Part shown: positions 17,520 through 26,764 of the stretch, piece after piece
Numbering within the stretch: the stretch's first letter is position 1
Layout: every line of letters begins with the position of its first letter
Source of the DNA: Alteribacter lacisalsi
Lineage (GTDB): Bacteria; Bacillota; Bacilli; Bacillales; Salisediminibacteriaceae
Assembly: GCF_003226345.1 (NCBI RefSeq)
Contig: NZ_PDOF01000001.1
Span: 1,550,001-1,614,000, forward strand
Direction of reading: 5' to 3'
DNA length: 64,000 nucleotides
Notes under the pieces: generated by a model
What the model saw: the letters and a program-made list of their open reading frames with translations, nothing else
Database searches by the model: none
What the model was told of the DNA's origin: nothing
Made by a program: the position numbers and the translations under genes

Positions 17520-18504
17520 GTTCTTCTAGTCCTTCGATGAGACGGGGTCCCTGGCGGTTCACTTTGTTCGCGTCCTCAAACTCGTACACACGCTCGTTTT
17601 CCACTGCCGGCACACTCTGCCAGGCTGCACGGTCAAGTACCTGCTGGCCGGCACTCTCTACATACGCTCCGTATGTCAGAACAATAACGTCCGGGTTCAG
17701 GCTGACAGCGTCCTCTTCTGTGAACTGGACCCACAATTCTTCTTCCCCTGCCGCGTTTTGAGCACCAATGAGACTAAGCATTTCATCCAGGAAAGTCCCT
17801 GCTCCGGTCGTAAAAAGAGGATCCTGTCCGACTTCAACCCACACGCTCACCTGCTCATCTTCCGGAATGGATTCCCCGGTTTCACGAATATCTTCAATAC
17901 GGCTTTGCATGTCTTCTATCATCGTATCCGCCTCATCGTTTTTACCGAGAACAACTCCTGCAAGTTCAATCACATCATAAAGATCATCAAACTTATTGGT
18001 ATCTTCAAGAACGACAACCGTTATCCCCGCATCCTCAATCTGGCCGACAGCATCCATATCATTTAAAACCCCCGCCATCACCAGATCAGGTTCCATCGCA
18101 ATAACCTGCTCGACATCAATTGTCATATCTCCAACCGTGTCAAGCTCACTTACTTTTTCAGGGTAATCGTCATTTAACGTAACTGCCGACAGCTGATCCC
18201 AGGCATCCAGACCGTAAATCAGTTCGGTATTACTCGGCAGAATAGAAATCACCTCTGCCGGCTCTTCCTCAAGCGTAACTTCCTCTCCGCGGGCATCTTC
18301 CACTGTTACAGGAAATTCCTCATCATCACTGTCTTCTTCCAACTCGTCACTGGATGTCTCGTCATCTTCTTCAGTGTGATCGTTTTCTTCAGCTGTCTCT
18401 TCACTGCTGTCTGTACCTGCCGATTCTTCTGTTTCACCGTTATCACCGCAAGCAGCAAGAATCAATGATCCCCCAAGAATCGTAGTAAGTAATGCTCTTT
18501 TCAT
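17488..18504 (-). CDS. btuF: Cobalamin-binding lipoprotein
   Basis: The start at 18504 gives the lipoprotein signal MKRALLTTILGGSLILAAC (lipid on Cys19), followed by an acidic Glu/Asp/Ser linker to about residue 70. The rest is a helical-backbone periplasmic-binding fold (EPAEVISILPSNTELIYGL, ending AELIYPEHY). It captures corrinoids outside the membrane for BtuC. An upstream in-frame ATG at 18573 lies inside the riboswitch terminator and is unlikely. Confidence 0.93.
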   Translation of the reverse strand: MKRALLTTILGGSLILAACGDNGETEESAGTDSSEETAEENDHTEEDDETSSDELEEDSDDEEFPVTVEDARGEEVTLEEEPAEVISILPSNTELIYGLDAWDQLSAVTLNDDYPEKVSELDTVGDMTIDVEQVIAMEPDLVMAGVLNDMDAVGQIEDAGITVVVLEDTNKFDDLYDVIELAGVVLGKNDEADTMIEDMQSRIEDIRETGESIPEDEQVSVWVEVGQDPLFTTGAGTFLDEMLSLIGAQNAAGEEELWVQFTEEDAVSLNPDVIVLTYGAYVESAGQQVLDRAAWQSVPAVENERVYEFEDANKVNRQGPRLIEGLEELAELIYPEHY

Positions 18505-18572
18505 TTCTCTCTCTCCCTTTGTATATGTAATTGTGTAAATGTTCATCGTCTGGAAGATGGAGGTTATGAACA

Positions 18573-18610
18573 CAAAAAACCGTTTTGAAAGAAAGAGCCT
18601 TCAAAACGGA
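18573..18610 (-). terminator. Riboswitch-controlled terminator before btuF
   Basis: On the minus strand CCGTTTTGAA and TTCAAAACGG form a hairpin with a 10-nt loop, followed by TTTTTTG. It lies about 70 nt before the btuF start and after the cobalamin aptamer. Confidence 0.9.
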
Positions 18611-18701
18611 GAAAAATGCATATGAAATCACAAAATAACAAACTTGCACTGTTATCCTGTGCTGTTCACTGCTTTTACCTTTTTCCCGAAGGCATCATTT
18701 A

Positions 18702-18892
18702 CTTTAAGGCAGGTCTCCTGACTCGTGCACGTTAGGCTGTCACCTTCCTTCCCGTCATGGACAGTGGAATGGATCATGATCCGAATTGTGCTGACGCACA
18801 ATGGTTACAGCCGGCGCACTTACAGTGGCGGGACCGTGCCGGACTTTAACCGGCTTCCCTTTTCACACGCTGAATACAGCGCGACCTTAAAG
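18702..18892 (-). ncRNA. Cobalamin riboswitch
   Basis: Hallmarks on the minus strand are GGGAAGCCGGT, CCCGCCACTGTAAGTG, and the B12 box AGTCAGGAGACCTGCC. The closing P1 helix pairs CTTTAAGG (18885-18892) with CCTTAAAG (18702-18709). With the terminator at 18573-18610 it should switch off btuFCD and the adenosyltransferase when adenosylcobalamin is plentiful. Confidence 0.96.
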
Positions 18893-18924
18893 CAGCAGAC
18901 GTATGAAATTCATTTACTCGTTTC

Positions 18925-18955
18925 ATTATACAATAGAAATGCGGGTTCGTCACAA
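18925..18955 (-). promoter_or_regulatory. Candidate promoter of the btu riboswitch transcript
   Basis: A perfect TATAAT (18925-18930) lies 19 bp after TTGTGA (18950-18955) on the minus strand, about 30 bp before the aptamer. Confidence 0.55.
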
Positions 18956-18968
18956 CATAACTGGAGAC

Positions 18969-18997
18969 TGGTCACAGATCATGGTATCGCTTACAAT
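18969..18997 (+). promoter_or_regulatory. Candidate promoter of moaB
   Basis: TGGTCA (18969-18974) and TACAAT (18992-18997) are 17 bp apart, 33 bp before the moaB start. Confidence 0.45.
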
Positions 18998-19029
18998 AGA
19001 TTTTAAGTCTGAAAAAAGGTGGAGATAAG

Positions 19030-19542
19030 ATGGGCACAGAACAGCACAGGCGGGAAGCGCCGGATTCTGTTGGCTGTATGGTCGTAACAGTCTCCGATAC
19101 GCGAACAGAAGAGACAGATCGGAGCGGCCGGTTAATGATTGAAAAACTAAGAGAAGCCGGTCATATGATTGAGGATTATGTGATCGTAAAAGATGACTAC
19201 ACAGCTGTTCAGTCCGCCGTCAGAACCGGAGAGAATAACAGAAGTATTGCCGCTGTTTTAATTAACGGCGGAACCGGTATCGCTCTCCGGGACACAACAT
19301 ATGAAGCAGTAGAAATTCTCCTGGACAAAACCATTCCCGGTTTTGGAGAACTGTTTCGTTACTTAAGCTACGAAAAGGATATTGGGCCTGCCGCCATGCT
19401 GAGCAGGGCTGTGGCAGGCGTCCGGGGAGACACAGCTATTTTTTCAACGCCCGGCTCTTCCGGAGCAGTCCGGCTTGCAATGGACGAACTTATCGTTCCA
19501 GAGTTGGGGCATGTAGTCAGGGAGATAAGGAAGGATCTTTAG
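19030..19542 (+). CDS. moaB: Molybdenum cofactor biosynthesis protein B
   Basis: The 170-residue protein belongs to the MoaB/Mog family that adenylylates molybdopterin. Visible motifs are VTVSDTRTEETDRSG near the start, INGGTGIALRDTTYE (substrate site) and STPGSSGAVRLAMDELI. The start follows AAGGTGGAGATAAG. It stands alone between the btu riboswitch and resE, away from other moa genes. Confidence 0.94.
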   Translation: MGTEQHRREAPDSVGCMVVTVSDTRTEETDRSGRLMIEKLREAGHMIEDYVIVKDDYTAVQSAVRTGENNRSIAAVLINGGTGIALRDTTYEAVEILLDKTIPGFGELFRYLSYEKDIGPAAMLSRAVAGVRGDTAIFSTPGSSGAVRLAMDELIVPELGHVVREIRKDL

Positions 19543-19554
19543 CGTGTGGGTAAA

Positions 19555-19600
19555 CAAAAAAAGGCTCCGATTATCATAATGATAATCGGAGCCTTTTCAC
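19555..19600. terminator. Bidirectional terminator between moaB and resE
   Basis: AAGGCTCCGATTATCAT and ATAATCGGAGCCTT form a long stem with A and T runs on each side. Confidence 0.9.
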
Positions 19601-19634
19601 TTACAGGAGCCTGTTTTATCCCGGGACAAAAATC

Positions 19635-21410
19635 TTACTCATACTCCTTACGACCGGGAATAAACACGGTAAAAGTGGTCCCTTCGTTCAGCTTGCTGTG
19701 AACAGAAACTTTCCCGCTGTGAGCCTGAACAATGTTTTTAACAATCGAAAGCCCAAGGCCCGTCCCTGCCCTGCCGCGGGTTCTTGCCTTATCAGCTTTG
19801 TAGAACCGTTCAAAAACGAATGGAAGATCTTCGTCCGGAATACCGCTTCCCGTATCCTCCACATCGATTCTTACGCCGTCTTCCTCTTCCTCAAGAGCAA
19901 GTGTGACGCGGCCGTTTTCGGATGTATGCCGGATGGCATTATCAATCAGATTGGTGAGTACCTGTTCCATCCGATCCTCGTCAATCAGATAATGGCGGCT
20001 GACCGTCCTGATTTGTTCTGTGAGGTGCACGTCATGTTCATTTGCCACGGTAGAGAATTTCCTGTACACTCTTTTCGCAAATGCGGTCATATCCGTCTGC
20101 TCACGGTTTAACTGAATATGCCCCGCTTCCATTCTTGCAAGATCAAGCAGTTCATTTACGAGACGGCCCATCCGCAGGGACTCATCATATATAATTTTAG
20201 CAAGTTCCTTTTTCTCTTCTTCCGATTCGGCAATGTCATCTATTATTGCTTCACTGTATCCCTGTAGCATGGAAATCGGTGTGCGCAGTTCATGGGATAC
20301 GTTGGCGACAAAGTCTTTTCTCAATTTATCGTGAAGTCGTTCTTCCGTCATGTCGCGAAGAACGGCAACAGCTCCGCGAATCACTTCTTCATCATAAAGG
20401 GGGGTCATAACGATCACCCAATTTCTGCCCTGTATGTCTACTTCTGCGAGCTGTTCCTCTTCTTTCTCAACGACTTCACGGAACAAGTGCCCGATCTCCT
20501 CCGGCAATGCCGCCTGGTCCCCGCTGACTTTTTCATAGCGCCATGCCTCTACGAATGCTTCTGCTGGTGGATTCATGACGCTCATTTCACCTCGGCGGTC
20601 CAGCGTTATAACGCCGTCCGCCATCGAGCTTAAAATGCGGGATAACTGTTCTTTTTCCCGGTTAAGGGCAGCAAGGTTCACGTTCAGCGTCCGGGCCATC
20701 CGATTGAACGCCATCGCCAGAAGTCCAATTTCATCGCTCGTCTGAATCGGCACTTTGGAATTGAAATTCCCTTTTGCCACTTCCAGAGAAGCCTTGCGCA
20801 TCCGTCTGAGCGGTGCCGTAATTCTGGTGGTCAGGAAGAATGCAAATACTGTTGTCAGAATGATTGCGATACCCGCGCTGAGAAAAATAATATTTTTCGT
20901 CTGCGAGGAAGCCTCTTCCACGACATCAAGCGACTGGTACAGATATACTGCACCGGACTGGCCATCGGACACGAATGGCATACCGACAACCAGCAGTTCC
21001 TGGTGTGCCCCGCTCCCCCCGTTCAGTTCATAGTCCCCGCGCTCAACAACGACTTCTTCTTCATTCATTACCCTGGCCAGATCATTGTCGGCATAAAACA
21101 ACTCCACCGGCAGCTCATGGCTGGTATCTCCGGAGGAATACCAGTACTCGTCCTCATCAAGCACAATGACAGATCTCGTTGAATAGTTTTCTGCGATCCT
21201 GCTTCCCATGGAGACAGCGGCTTCCCCAGGGTGATTATCCTCCATCAGCCCCACAATAAGAGAGGCATGGTTGAGCAGCTGCTCCTCTGCCTGTTCGCTG
21301 TGGAAATGTTCAAAGTACTGTAAAAGAAGAACTGTAAGCACCAGAAGGACGACGCTTACAAGAAGTAAGATCGTCGCCCAGAGTTTTCCTACTACGCTTC
21401 GCCAGAACAT
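19635..21410 (-). CDS. resE: Sensor histidine kinase ResE
   Basis: The 591-residue kinase has an N-terminal membrane helix, an extracytoplasmic sensor region, a second helix (about 175-195), a HAMP linker, a PAS domain (LSRILSSMADGVITLD), the phosphoacceptor SHELRTP and a C-terminal ATPase with DTGSGIP and GTGLGLSI. ResE senses oxygen limitation, nitric oxide or quinone state and phosphorylates ResD. The start codon shares one base with the resD stop. Confidence 0.95.
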   Translation of the reverse strand: MFWRSVVGKLWATILLLVSVVLLVLTVLLLQYFEHFHSEQAEEQLLNHASLIVGLMEDNHPGEAAVSMGSRIAENYSTRSVIVLDEDEYWYSSGDTSHELPVELFYADNDLARVMNEEEVVVERGDYELNGGSGAHQELLVVGMPFVSDGQSGAVYLYQSLDVVEEASSQTKNIIFLSAGIAIILTTVFAFFLTTRITAPLRRMRKASLEVAKGNFNSKVPIQTSDEIGLLAMAFNRMARTLNVNLAALNREKEQLSRILSSMADGVITLDRRGEMSVMNPPAEAFVEAWRYEKVSGDQAALPEEIGHLFREVVEKEEEQLAEVDIQGRNWVIVMTPLYDEEVIRGAVAVLRDMTEERLHDKLRKDFVANVSHELRTPISMLQGYSEAIIDDIAESEEEKKELAKIIYDESLRMGRLVNELLDLARMEAGHIQLNREQTDMTAFAKRVYRKFSTVANEHDVHLTEQIRTVSRHYLIDEDRMEQVLTNLIDNAIRHTSENGRVTLALEEEEDGVRIDVEDTGSGIPDEDLPFVFERFYKADKARTRGRAGTGLGLSIVKNIVQAHSGKVSVHSKLNEGTTFTVFIPGRKEYE

Positions 21411-22129
21411 TACTGTCTGCCTGCCTCAAATTTATAACCGATACCCCATACAGTGGAGATCATATTGGCTGCATCAGGCGATACTTTATTGAGCTTTTCA
21501 CGGAGCCGCTTGATATGCGTGTCAACAGTTCGCAAATCCCCAAAAAATTCATAGTTCCATACGTTCTTCAGAAGATCCTCCCGCGCAAAGACTTTATCCG
21601 GAGCCTGGGCCAGGTAATGCAGGAGTTCATACTCTTTAGGGGTAAGACTGATCTCCTGATCATCTGCAAGCACCCTGTGAGCGTCGTTATCAATCGTAAG
21701 ATGAGGGAACACAAGAATATCTTTGGCTGCTGTTTCGGTCTGAAGGAATTTCGTCGTGGATGCACGTCGCAAAAGGGCTTTCACCCGAAGCACCACTTCG
21801 CGCGGGCTGAACGGTTTTACAATGTAATCATCGGTCCCCGCTTCAAACCCCTGCACACGGTTTGCTTCCTCACCTTTGGCTGTAAGCATGATCACCGGTG
21901 TCGCTTTATGCTTTCTCAATTCCTCACAAACCTCGATTCCGTCGATACCAGGCATCATAAGATCAAGCAGAATCAGGTCGTAATCTTCATTCATTGCCAT
22001 ATCCAGGGCTTTTTCACCATTTTCAGCGTCATCAACCTGATAATTTTCCCGCTCCAGATACATTTTTAACAGCCGCCTGATGCGTTCTTCATCATCAACG
22101 ACCAGTAGTCTTGCTTCTGTAGTTTCCAT
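21410..22129 (-). CDS. resD: Response regulator ResD
   Basis: The 239-residue OmpR-type regulator has a receiver domain (DDEERIRR, phosphorylated Asp in LILLDLMMPG, KPFSPREV) and a winged-helix DNA-binding domain (EYELLHYLAQ, RTVDTHIKRLREKL). With ResE it activates respiration and cytochrome biogenesis genes. resD is separated from resC by 213 bp with a terminator, so resDE probably has its own promoter. Confidence 0.96.
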   Translation of the reverse strand: METTEARLLVVDDEERIRRLLKMYLERENYQVDDAENGEKALDMAMNEDYDLILLDLMMPGIDGIEVCEELRKHKATPVIMLTAKGEEANRVQGFEAGTDDYIVKPFSPREVVLRVKALLRRASTTKFLQTETAAKDILVFPHLTIDNDAHRVLADDQEISLTPKEYELLHYLAQAPDKVFAREDLLKNVWNYEFFGDLRTVDTHIKRLREKLNKVSPDAANMISTVWGIGYKFEAGRQ

Positions 22130-22300
22130 CTTTGCACAGCCTCCTGTCTAAAACTGCTGCCGCCTGGCGGCAGGCATTCAAACTGCATCTTCTATCAGTT
22201 TATCACTCCGTACAACCCTCCGTCACAGAATCGGCACGAAACCTGTGTCAATAAGGTGAAAAATCAGGAAGCGCCTTCTTAAAGTTCCCTTTTACAAACA

Positions 22301-22331
22301 TAAAAAACCGCCGGTAAATACCGGCGGCTAT
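22301..22331 (-). terminator. Terminator after resC
   Basis: On the minus strand GCCGCCGGTA and TACCGGCGG pair around a short loop, followed by TTTTTT. It partly separates resABC from resDE. Confidence 0.85.
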
Positions 22332-22342
22332 TAACGTTAACG

Positions 22343-23539
22343 TTACATAGCATAAGAGTGCAGCCCTGCAATAACGAGATTCACAAATATCAGGTTAAAC
22401 ATAATGATCGCAAAGCCGATCACACAAAGCCATGCACTTTTTTCTCCTTGCCAGCCTCTTGAAAGGCGCAAATGGAGATAGGCAGCATAAAACAGAAACG
22501 TAATAAGAGCCCAGACCTCTTTCGGATCCCATCCCCAGAACCGTGTCCAGGCTATTTGAGCCCAGATCATGGCGAATATGAGTCCTCCGAGAGTAAAGAT
22601 CGGAAACCCAATCGCAATCGCCCGGTAACTAAGTTCGTCTGCACTCTGCGGATTCACACTTTTGACAATGGGCTGCAGCGCTCCTCCAAGCGGTTTACGG
22701 AAGATCAGACGGAGCAGCCAGTATAGCGCCGTACCGGCAATAAAGGCCCAGATAACGGCATTCAGGTCATCCGCAACGATAAAGTCAGGTGCCATAAGAA
22801 GAGGATTGGATCCTTCTTCTGATGCCAGTGTTGCTTCATTCGGTCCGATAATAGCAGGAAGCTGGTAGGTCATCTGCGCTTCTTCACCGTATTCGTTCAC
22901 ATAGTTGAATTCTTTATCATATCCGGCTGCCCCAAAGCCCATGTTTAACATCACATGGCCTACAAAACATAGCAGTCCGAAAAGAACGAGTTCAAGCGCG
23001 GTAACTTTACGGGATTTCTTTGTGAAATCTGTTACCCGCACAAGATAAACAAGTCCTGCTGCGAACCCGACAGCGAGAATCCCCTGACCAAGCGCTGTTG
23101 TAATTACGTGAATCTGCAGCCACCCGGTCTGAAGCGCTGGAATCAGCGGCTGGATCTCTGTTGGGAAGACCGATGCATAGGCAATAATCAGCATGACCAC
23201 AGGCATTGTAAAGAGCCCGAGGACCCGGCTTTTATAGATCGGGTAAATAATCACAAATCCAAGACCCATCATTATTCCGAGAAATGTCGTATATTCAAAC
23301 ATGTTACTTACAGGGGCGTGGCCCGCTGCCATCCAGCGGGTCACAAAATATCCGATTGCCAGAACGAATGCAAGAACCGATGCAATATATCCGTAGGTTC
23401 CCATGCGGTTTCGTTCTTCCCCTTTTTTATCCTTAAAGCGCCCGCCTGTAATTGAAACAGCAAACAGTACTGTCGCAAGAAAATACAGGAAAAAAGCGGC
23501 TAAAAGCAGATTACTGCTTGTCTGTGCCAGCGTTGTCAT
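22343..23539 (-). CDS. resC: Cytochrome c biogenesis protein ResC (CcsA/CcsB family)
   Basis: The 398-residue membrane protein has about eight helices and the heme-handling WWD motif WGWDPKEVWAL. With ResB it delivers heme to apocytochrome c outside the membrane (system II). It overlaps the end of resB by 29 bp. Confidence 0.94.
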   Translation of the reverse strand: MTTLAQTSSNLLLAAFFLYFLATVLFAVSITGGRFKDKKGEERNRMGTYGYIASVLAFVLAIGYFVTRWMAAGHAPVSNMFEYTTFLGIMMGLGFVIIYPIYKSRVLGLFTMPVVMLIIAYASVFPTEIQPLIPALQTGWLQIHVITTALGQGILAVGFAAGLVYLVRVTDFTKKSRKVTALELVLFGLLCFVGHVMLNMGFGAAGYDKEFNYVNEYGEEAQMTYQLPAIIGPNEATLASEEGSNPLLMAPDFIVADDLNAVIWAFIAGTALYWLLRLIFRKPLGGALQPIVKSVNPQSADELSYRAIAIGFPIFTLGGLIFAMIWAQIAWTRFWGWDPKEVWALITFLFYAAYLHLRLSRGWQGEKSAWLCVIGFAIIMFNLIFVNLVIAGLHSYAM

Positions 23540-25184
23540 TGTTCGAGTTCACTCCTTCGTCCCTCTGCCCTGTCGTTTCCTCTTCTGCCTGATCCTCAGG
23601 TTTAGGAAGTCCTGTCTGCTCTGACAGCCAGTCAAAATCCTTTTTCAGGGCGTTCCAGTTTTTATTTGCGTGACCGGCGAGCATCAGTTCCCCATCACGC
23701 TCCTGAATCCACATCCGGCGGTGATGCCAGTAGGATCCCTGCACAAGACCAATCATAAAAATGATGCCTCCTGCGATGAGGATCGGTATCGTGCGGTCAC
23801 GCCGGACAGCGAGTGCACTCACGTGGTTCGTATCAAAATCAACCATGCGGAGACGGTATTCATTTTCCTCGGAAAACGGATTGTTTACCTGAATACCAAT
23901 CATACTCATTTCACCCTCGTCTTCCCCAGGAGGTGTAATCTCCACGATGAGGCGCGGGTTGTCCGGAATGCGGTTCACAGTACCCGGTTCGTTATTTTCA
24001 AATACATAGTTCGGGAAGTATTCAAGAATTTCCACTGTAAATCCGTTATCAAGTTCATAGAACACTTCCGGGTCGTACAGATTCACATCAATTGTTTCAC
24101 TGAACATCTCATTATCGGATCCGTCTTCCGGTTCCACTGCGAAAGTAAACTCCGAAAGTTCGTTAAGTTTAAAGTCCACCTGATAAAGTGAAAATCCCTC
24201 AAATGAGAGGGGGTCGTTTACACGAATGGCATATTCCTGCACCTCTTCCGGTTCTGCGCCGGCCCCAATCGTCTCAGATGACTGCTGAAGAAGTGTAACC
24301 GTAGTCTGATAGGTTTTCGCAACCGCACTTGCCTGCTGCGGATTGTTGATGAAACGCTCGTCCTCGTCATCATAAAACTCAATCAGGAATTCTTCATTTC
24401 TGACCGAATATTCCCCGCCAGTGCCCTTCACTTCCACAGTCTGGCCTTCCCTGACCCAGATGTGATCATCCAGATACATTTCAGGAAACAGACGGAGCGT
24501 CGCCCCGATCAGAAAGATAATCAGACCGATGTGATTGACATACGGTCCCCACCTGGAGAAACGGCCCTTTTCAGCAAGAAGGTTTCCATTTTCTTCTCTC
24601 ACGTTATATCTTTTCTTCTTGAGCGTGTCCTTTGCCAGCCGGATCTTCTCTTTTGCCCCATCGTCTGCTGCTGTTCTGCTGTATAGACGCTGACGTTGCA
24701 TGAAACCTGGGTGGCGGCTTACCCGCTGTGTTTTCAATGCGCGGTGCAGAGGAAAAAAGCGGTCGATGCTTGCCACGATAATGGACGTGCCAAGAGCTGC
24801 AACAAGCAGCATATACCACCAGGAACTGTAGAGATTATGAAACCCGAGCTGGTAGAAAAGCTGGCCTGCTGTCCCATATTCCTCCCGATAGTAAATGGAC
24901 GCCCGTTCACCTGGCGGAATAAACATTTCCTGGGGGAAAATCGTTCCCAGTGATGACGCCAAAAGCGTCAGAACGATAATCCAGATACCAACCTTAACGG
25001 AAGAAAAGAAATTCCATATTTTATCAACAATTGTTTTACTGTAAGTCTGGGAGCGCCTTGCTGCTCCCTCATATCGCATATTTACGAGCCCTTTTCCCTG
25101 ATCTTTCAGCGGTTTACCGCACGATTCGCACAGTTCAGTGCCGTAGGGATTTTCATGGCCGCATTCACAAATCACTTTCTTCAT
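23511..25184 (-). CDS. resB: Cytochrome c biogenesis protein ResB (Ccs1)
   Basis: The 557-residue protein starts with a small zinc-ribbon-like segment (CECGHENPYG, CESCGKPL), followed by the ResB family region with membrane helices near 62-82, 118-135, 213-230 and 460-480 and a large extracytoplasmic loop. It works with ResC in cytochrome c heme attachment. The N-terminal cysteine pairs are also typical of Bacillus ResB. Confidence 0.94.
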   Translation of the reverse strand: MKKVICECGHENPYGTELCESCGKPLKDQGKGLVNMRYEGAARRSQTYSKTIVDKIWNFFSSVKVGIWIIVLTLLASSLGTIFPQEMFIPPGERASIYYREEYGTAGQLFYQLGFHNLYSSWWYMLLVAALGTSIIVASIDRFFPLHRALKTQRVSRHPGFMQRQRLYSRTAADDGAKEKIRLAKDTLKKKRYNVREENGNLLAEKGRFSRWGPYVNHIGLIIFLIGATLRLFPEMYLDDHIWVREGQTVEVKGTGGEYSVRNEEFLIEFYDDEDERFINNPQQASAVAKTYQTTVTLLQQSSETIGAGAEPEEVQEYAIRVNDPLSFEGFSLYQVDFKLNELSEFTFAVEPEDGSDNEMFSETIDVNLYDPEVFYELDNGFTVEILEYFPNYVFENNEPGTVNRIPDNPRLIVEITPPGEDEGEMSMIGIQVNNPFSEENEYRLRMVDFDTNHVSALAVRRDRTIPILIAGGIIFMIGLVQGSYWHHRRMWIQERDGELMLAGHANKNWNALKKDFDWLSEQTGLPKPEDQAEEETTGQRDEGVNSNNDNAGTDKQ

Positions 25185-25193
25185 GGTGACCCC

Positions 25194-25724
25194 CTAGCCG
25201 CTGTCTGGTACTAATTTTTCCAGCGCTTCAAGCACCTGCGCCTCCGTTTTTCCGCCTACCTGATTCTCGATTACTGTTCCTGACTCATCGATCAGATAAA
25301 CAGCCGGCAGATGCCGAACACCGTATGCGTTGCTAACCCGCATGCCGCGGTCAATAACGTTAGCATAAGGGACGTTGTGCCTGTCAATGAACCGCTGAAC
25401 CGATACAGACGGTTCGTCCACATTCACTGCAACAATTTCGACCCCTCTTTCTTTATAATCCTCATGATGTTCTTTTAAGTACTCCATTTTATCCCGGCAG
25501 TAATTGCAGTACGTTGCCCAGAATGTGAGATACACGCCCTGGCCTTTCAGTTCATCAAGATGAACAGTGTTGCCTTCTGTATCTTCAAGAGCAAAATCCG
25601 GAGCCTGATCCCCTGCATCCACAAGGCCGCGGTCCTCCGAAAAATGTGTGTAAAAGGTATAACCGAGGGCGGCTGCAAGCACAAGCAAAATGGCCGTTCT
25701 TATGACAAGTCTCCTTTTTTTCAT
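25194..25724 (-). CDS. resA: Extracytoplasmic thiol-disulfide oxidoreductase ResA with an unusual CNYC active site
   Basis: The 176-residue protein has an N-terminal membrane anchor (about 7-25) and a thioredoxin fold starting at PDFALEDTEG. It reduces apocytochrome c cysteines before heme attachment. The active site reads CNYC (Cys73, Cys76), where B. subtilis ResA has CEPC. The cis-Pro region (VRHLPAVYLID) is present. The position ahead of resBC makes the assignment secure. Confidence 0.92.
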   Translation of the reverse strand: MKKRRLVIRTAILLVLAAALGYTFYTHFSEDRGLVDAGDQAPDFALEDTEGNTVHLDELKGQGVYLTFWATYCNYCRDKMEYLKEHHEDYKERGVEIVAVNVDEPSVSVQRFIDRHNVPYANVIDRGMRVSNAYGVRHLPAVYLIDESGTVIENQVGGKTEAQVLEALEKLVPDSG

Positions 25725-25839
25725 TTATTCTCCCCTCGTGTTCGGCAGCATTACTACTGCCGGACAGTTTATTCCATACTCCCATATTAGCACTCGAATA
25801 CAAGAGATTACAGGGAAGAGCCCCTGTTAATAATGAACA

Positions 25840-26559
25840 TTATGTGACGGCAAGTTCACGAAGTTTTTTCACTTCATGAGGCTTCAGTTCACGAAATTCA
25901 CCAGCGTTTAAACCTTTTAAAGTCAAAAAGCCGTATTGCTCGCGCTTCAGCTTTTCCACGGGATGGCCGATGGCTTCAAGCATGCGGCGTACCTGGCGGT
26001 TTCGCCCTTCGTGGATTGTGAGTTCCACAATGGCATTGTCCTTCTGCTTGTTTCCTTTGATCATTTTTACTTTTGCCGGTGCTGTTTTACCGTCTTCAAG
26101 TTCAATTCCTTTTTCAAGGGTTTTCAGCTTCTGTTTGGAAGGAACTCCTTTCACTTTTGCAATGTACGTTTTATGAATTCTGAATTTCGGATGCATAAGT
26201 GTATTAGCGAAGTCCCCATCGTTTGTGAGAATAATCAGGCCTGATGTATCATAATCGAGCCGGCCTACCGGATAGACCCGCTTGTCCGTTGCAATCATCT
26301 CTGTAACCGTTTTTCTGCCATGATGGTCATCCACACTGGAGATTACCCCCTGTGGTTTGTACAGCAGGAAGTATACCGGCTCTTCCTTTCCAATAGGCAC
26401 GCCGTCCACTTCAATTTCATCGGTTCCTGGGTCAGCCTTGCTTCCCAGCTCCTTGACCACTGTTCCGTTTACTTTCACGCGGCCTTCTCCAATCAGCGTC
26501 TCCGCTTTTCTTCTTGACGTTACGCCCGCCTGGGCAATAATTTTCTGCAGTCTTTCCAC
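25840..26559 (-). CDS. rluB: Ribosomal large subunit pseudouridine synthase B
   Basis: I place the start at the GTG at 26559 (VERLQKIIAQAG), 6 nt after AGAGGTG, because B. subtilis RluB starts there; the upstream extension is acidic and unconserved. The 239-residue product has an S4 RNA-binding domain (1-60) and the RsuA-type catalytic motif GRLDYDTSGLIILTNDG. It makes a pseudouridine in 23S rRNA helix 80 region. It lies downstream of spmB as in B. subtilis. Confidence 0.93.
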   Translation of the reverse strand: MERLQKIIAQAGVTSRRKAETLIGEGRVKVNGTVVKELGSKADPGTDEIEVDGVPIGKEEPVYFLLYKPQGVISSVDDHHGRKTVTEMIATDKRVYPVGRLDYDTSGLIILTNDGDFANTLMHPKFRIHKTYIAKVKGVPSKQKLKTLEKGIELEDGKTAPAKVKMIKGNKQKDNAIVELTIHEGRNRQVRRMLEAIGHPVEKLKREQYGFLTLKGLNAGEFRELKPHEVKKLRELAVT

Positions 26560-26725
26560 GTCTTTCACCTCTTCTATCTGGTCGGCACCCTGGTTATTTT
26601 CAGTTTCGCCGTCAAACACATTGTTTCAAACTTTAATTTTATCCTTTTTTCGTCAAACTCTCAATGGAGAAGTGAATACAGGGGAAAAATGAGTAATATC
26701 CGGAAATTATTGTTTCCTAAACAAA

Positions 26726-26758
26726 CAAAAAAGACCGACCCTGTTCAGGACAGATCTT
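26726..26758 (-). terminator. Probable terminator of dacB-spmAB
   Basis: An imperfect hairpin (GATCTGTCCTG / CAGGGTCGGTC) is followed by TTTTTTGTTTG on the minus strand, just after the spmB stop. Confidence 0.5.
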
Positions 26759-26764
26759 CTCTGA

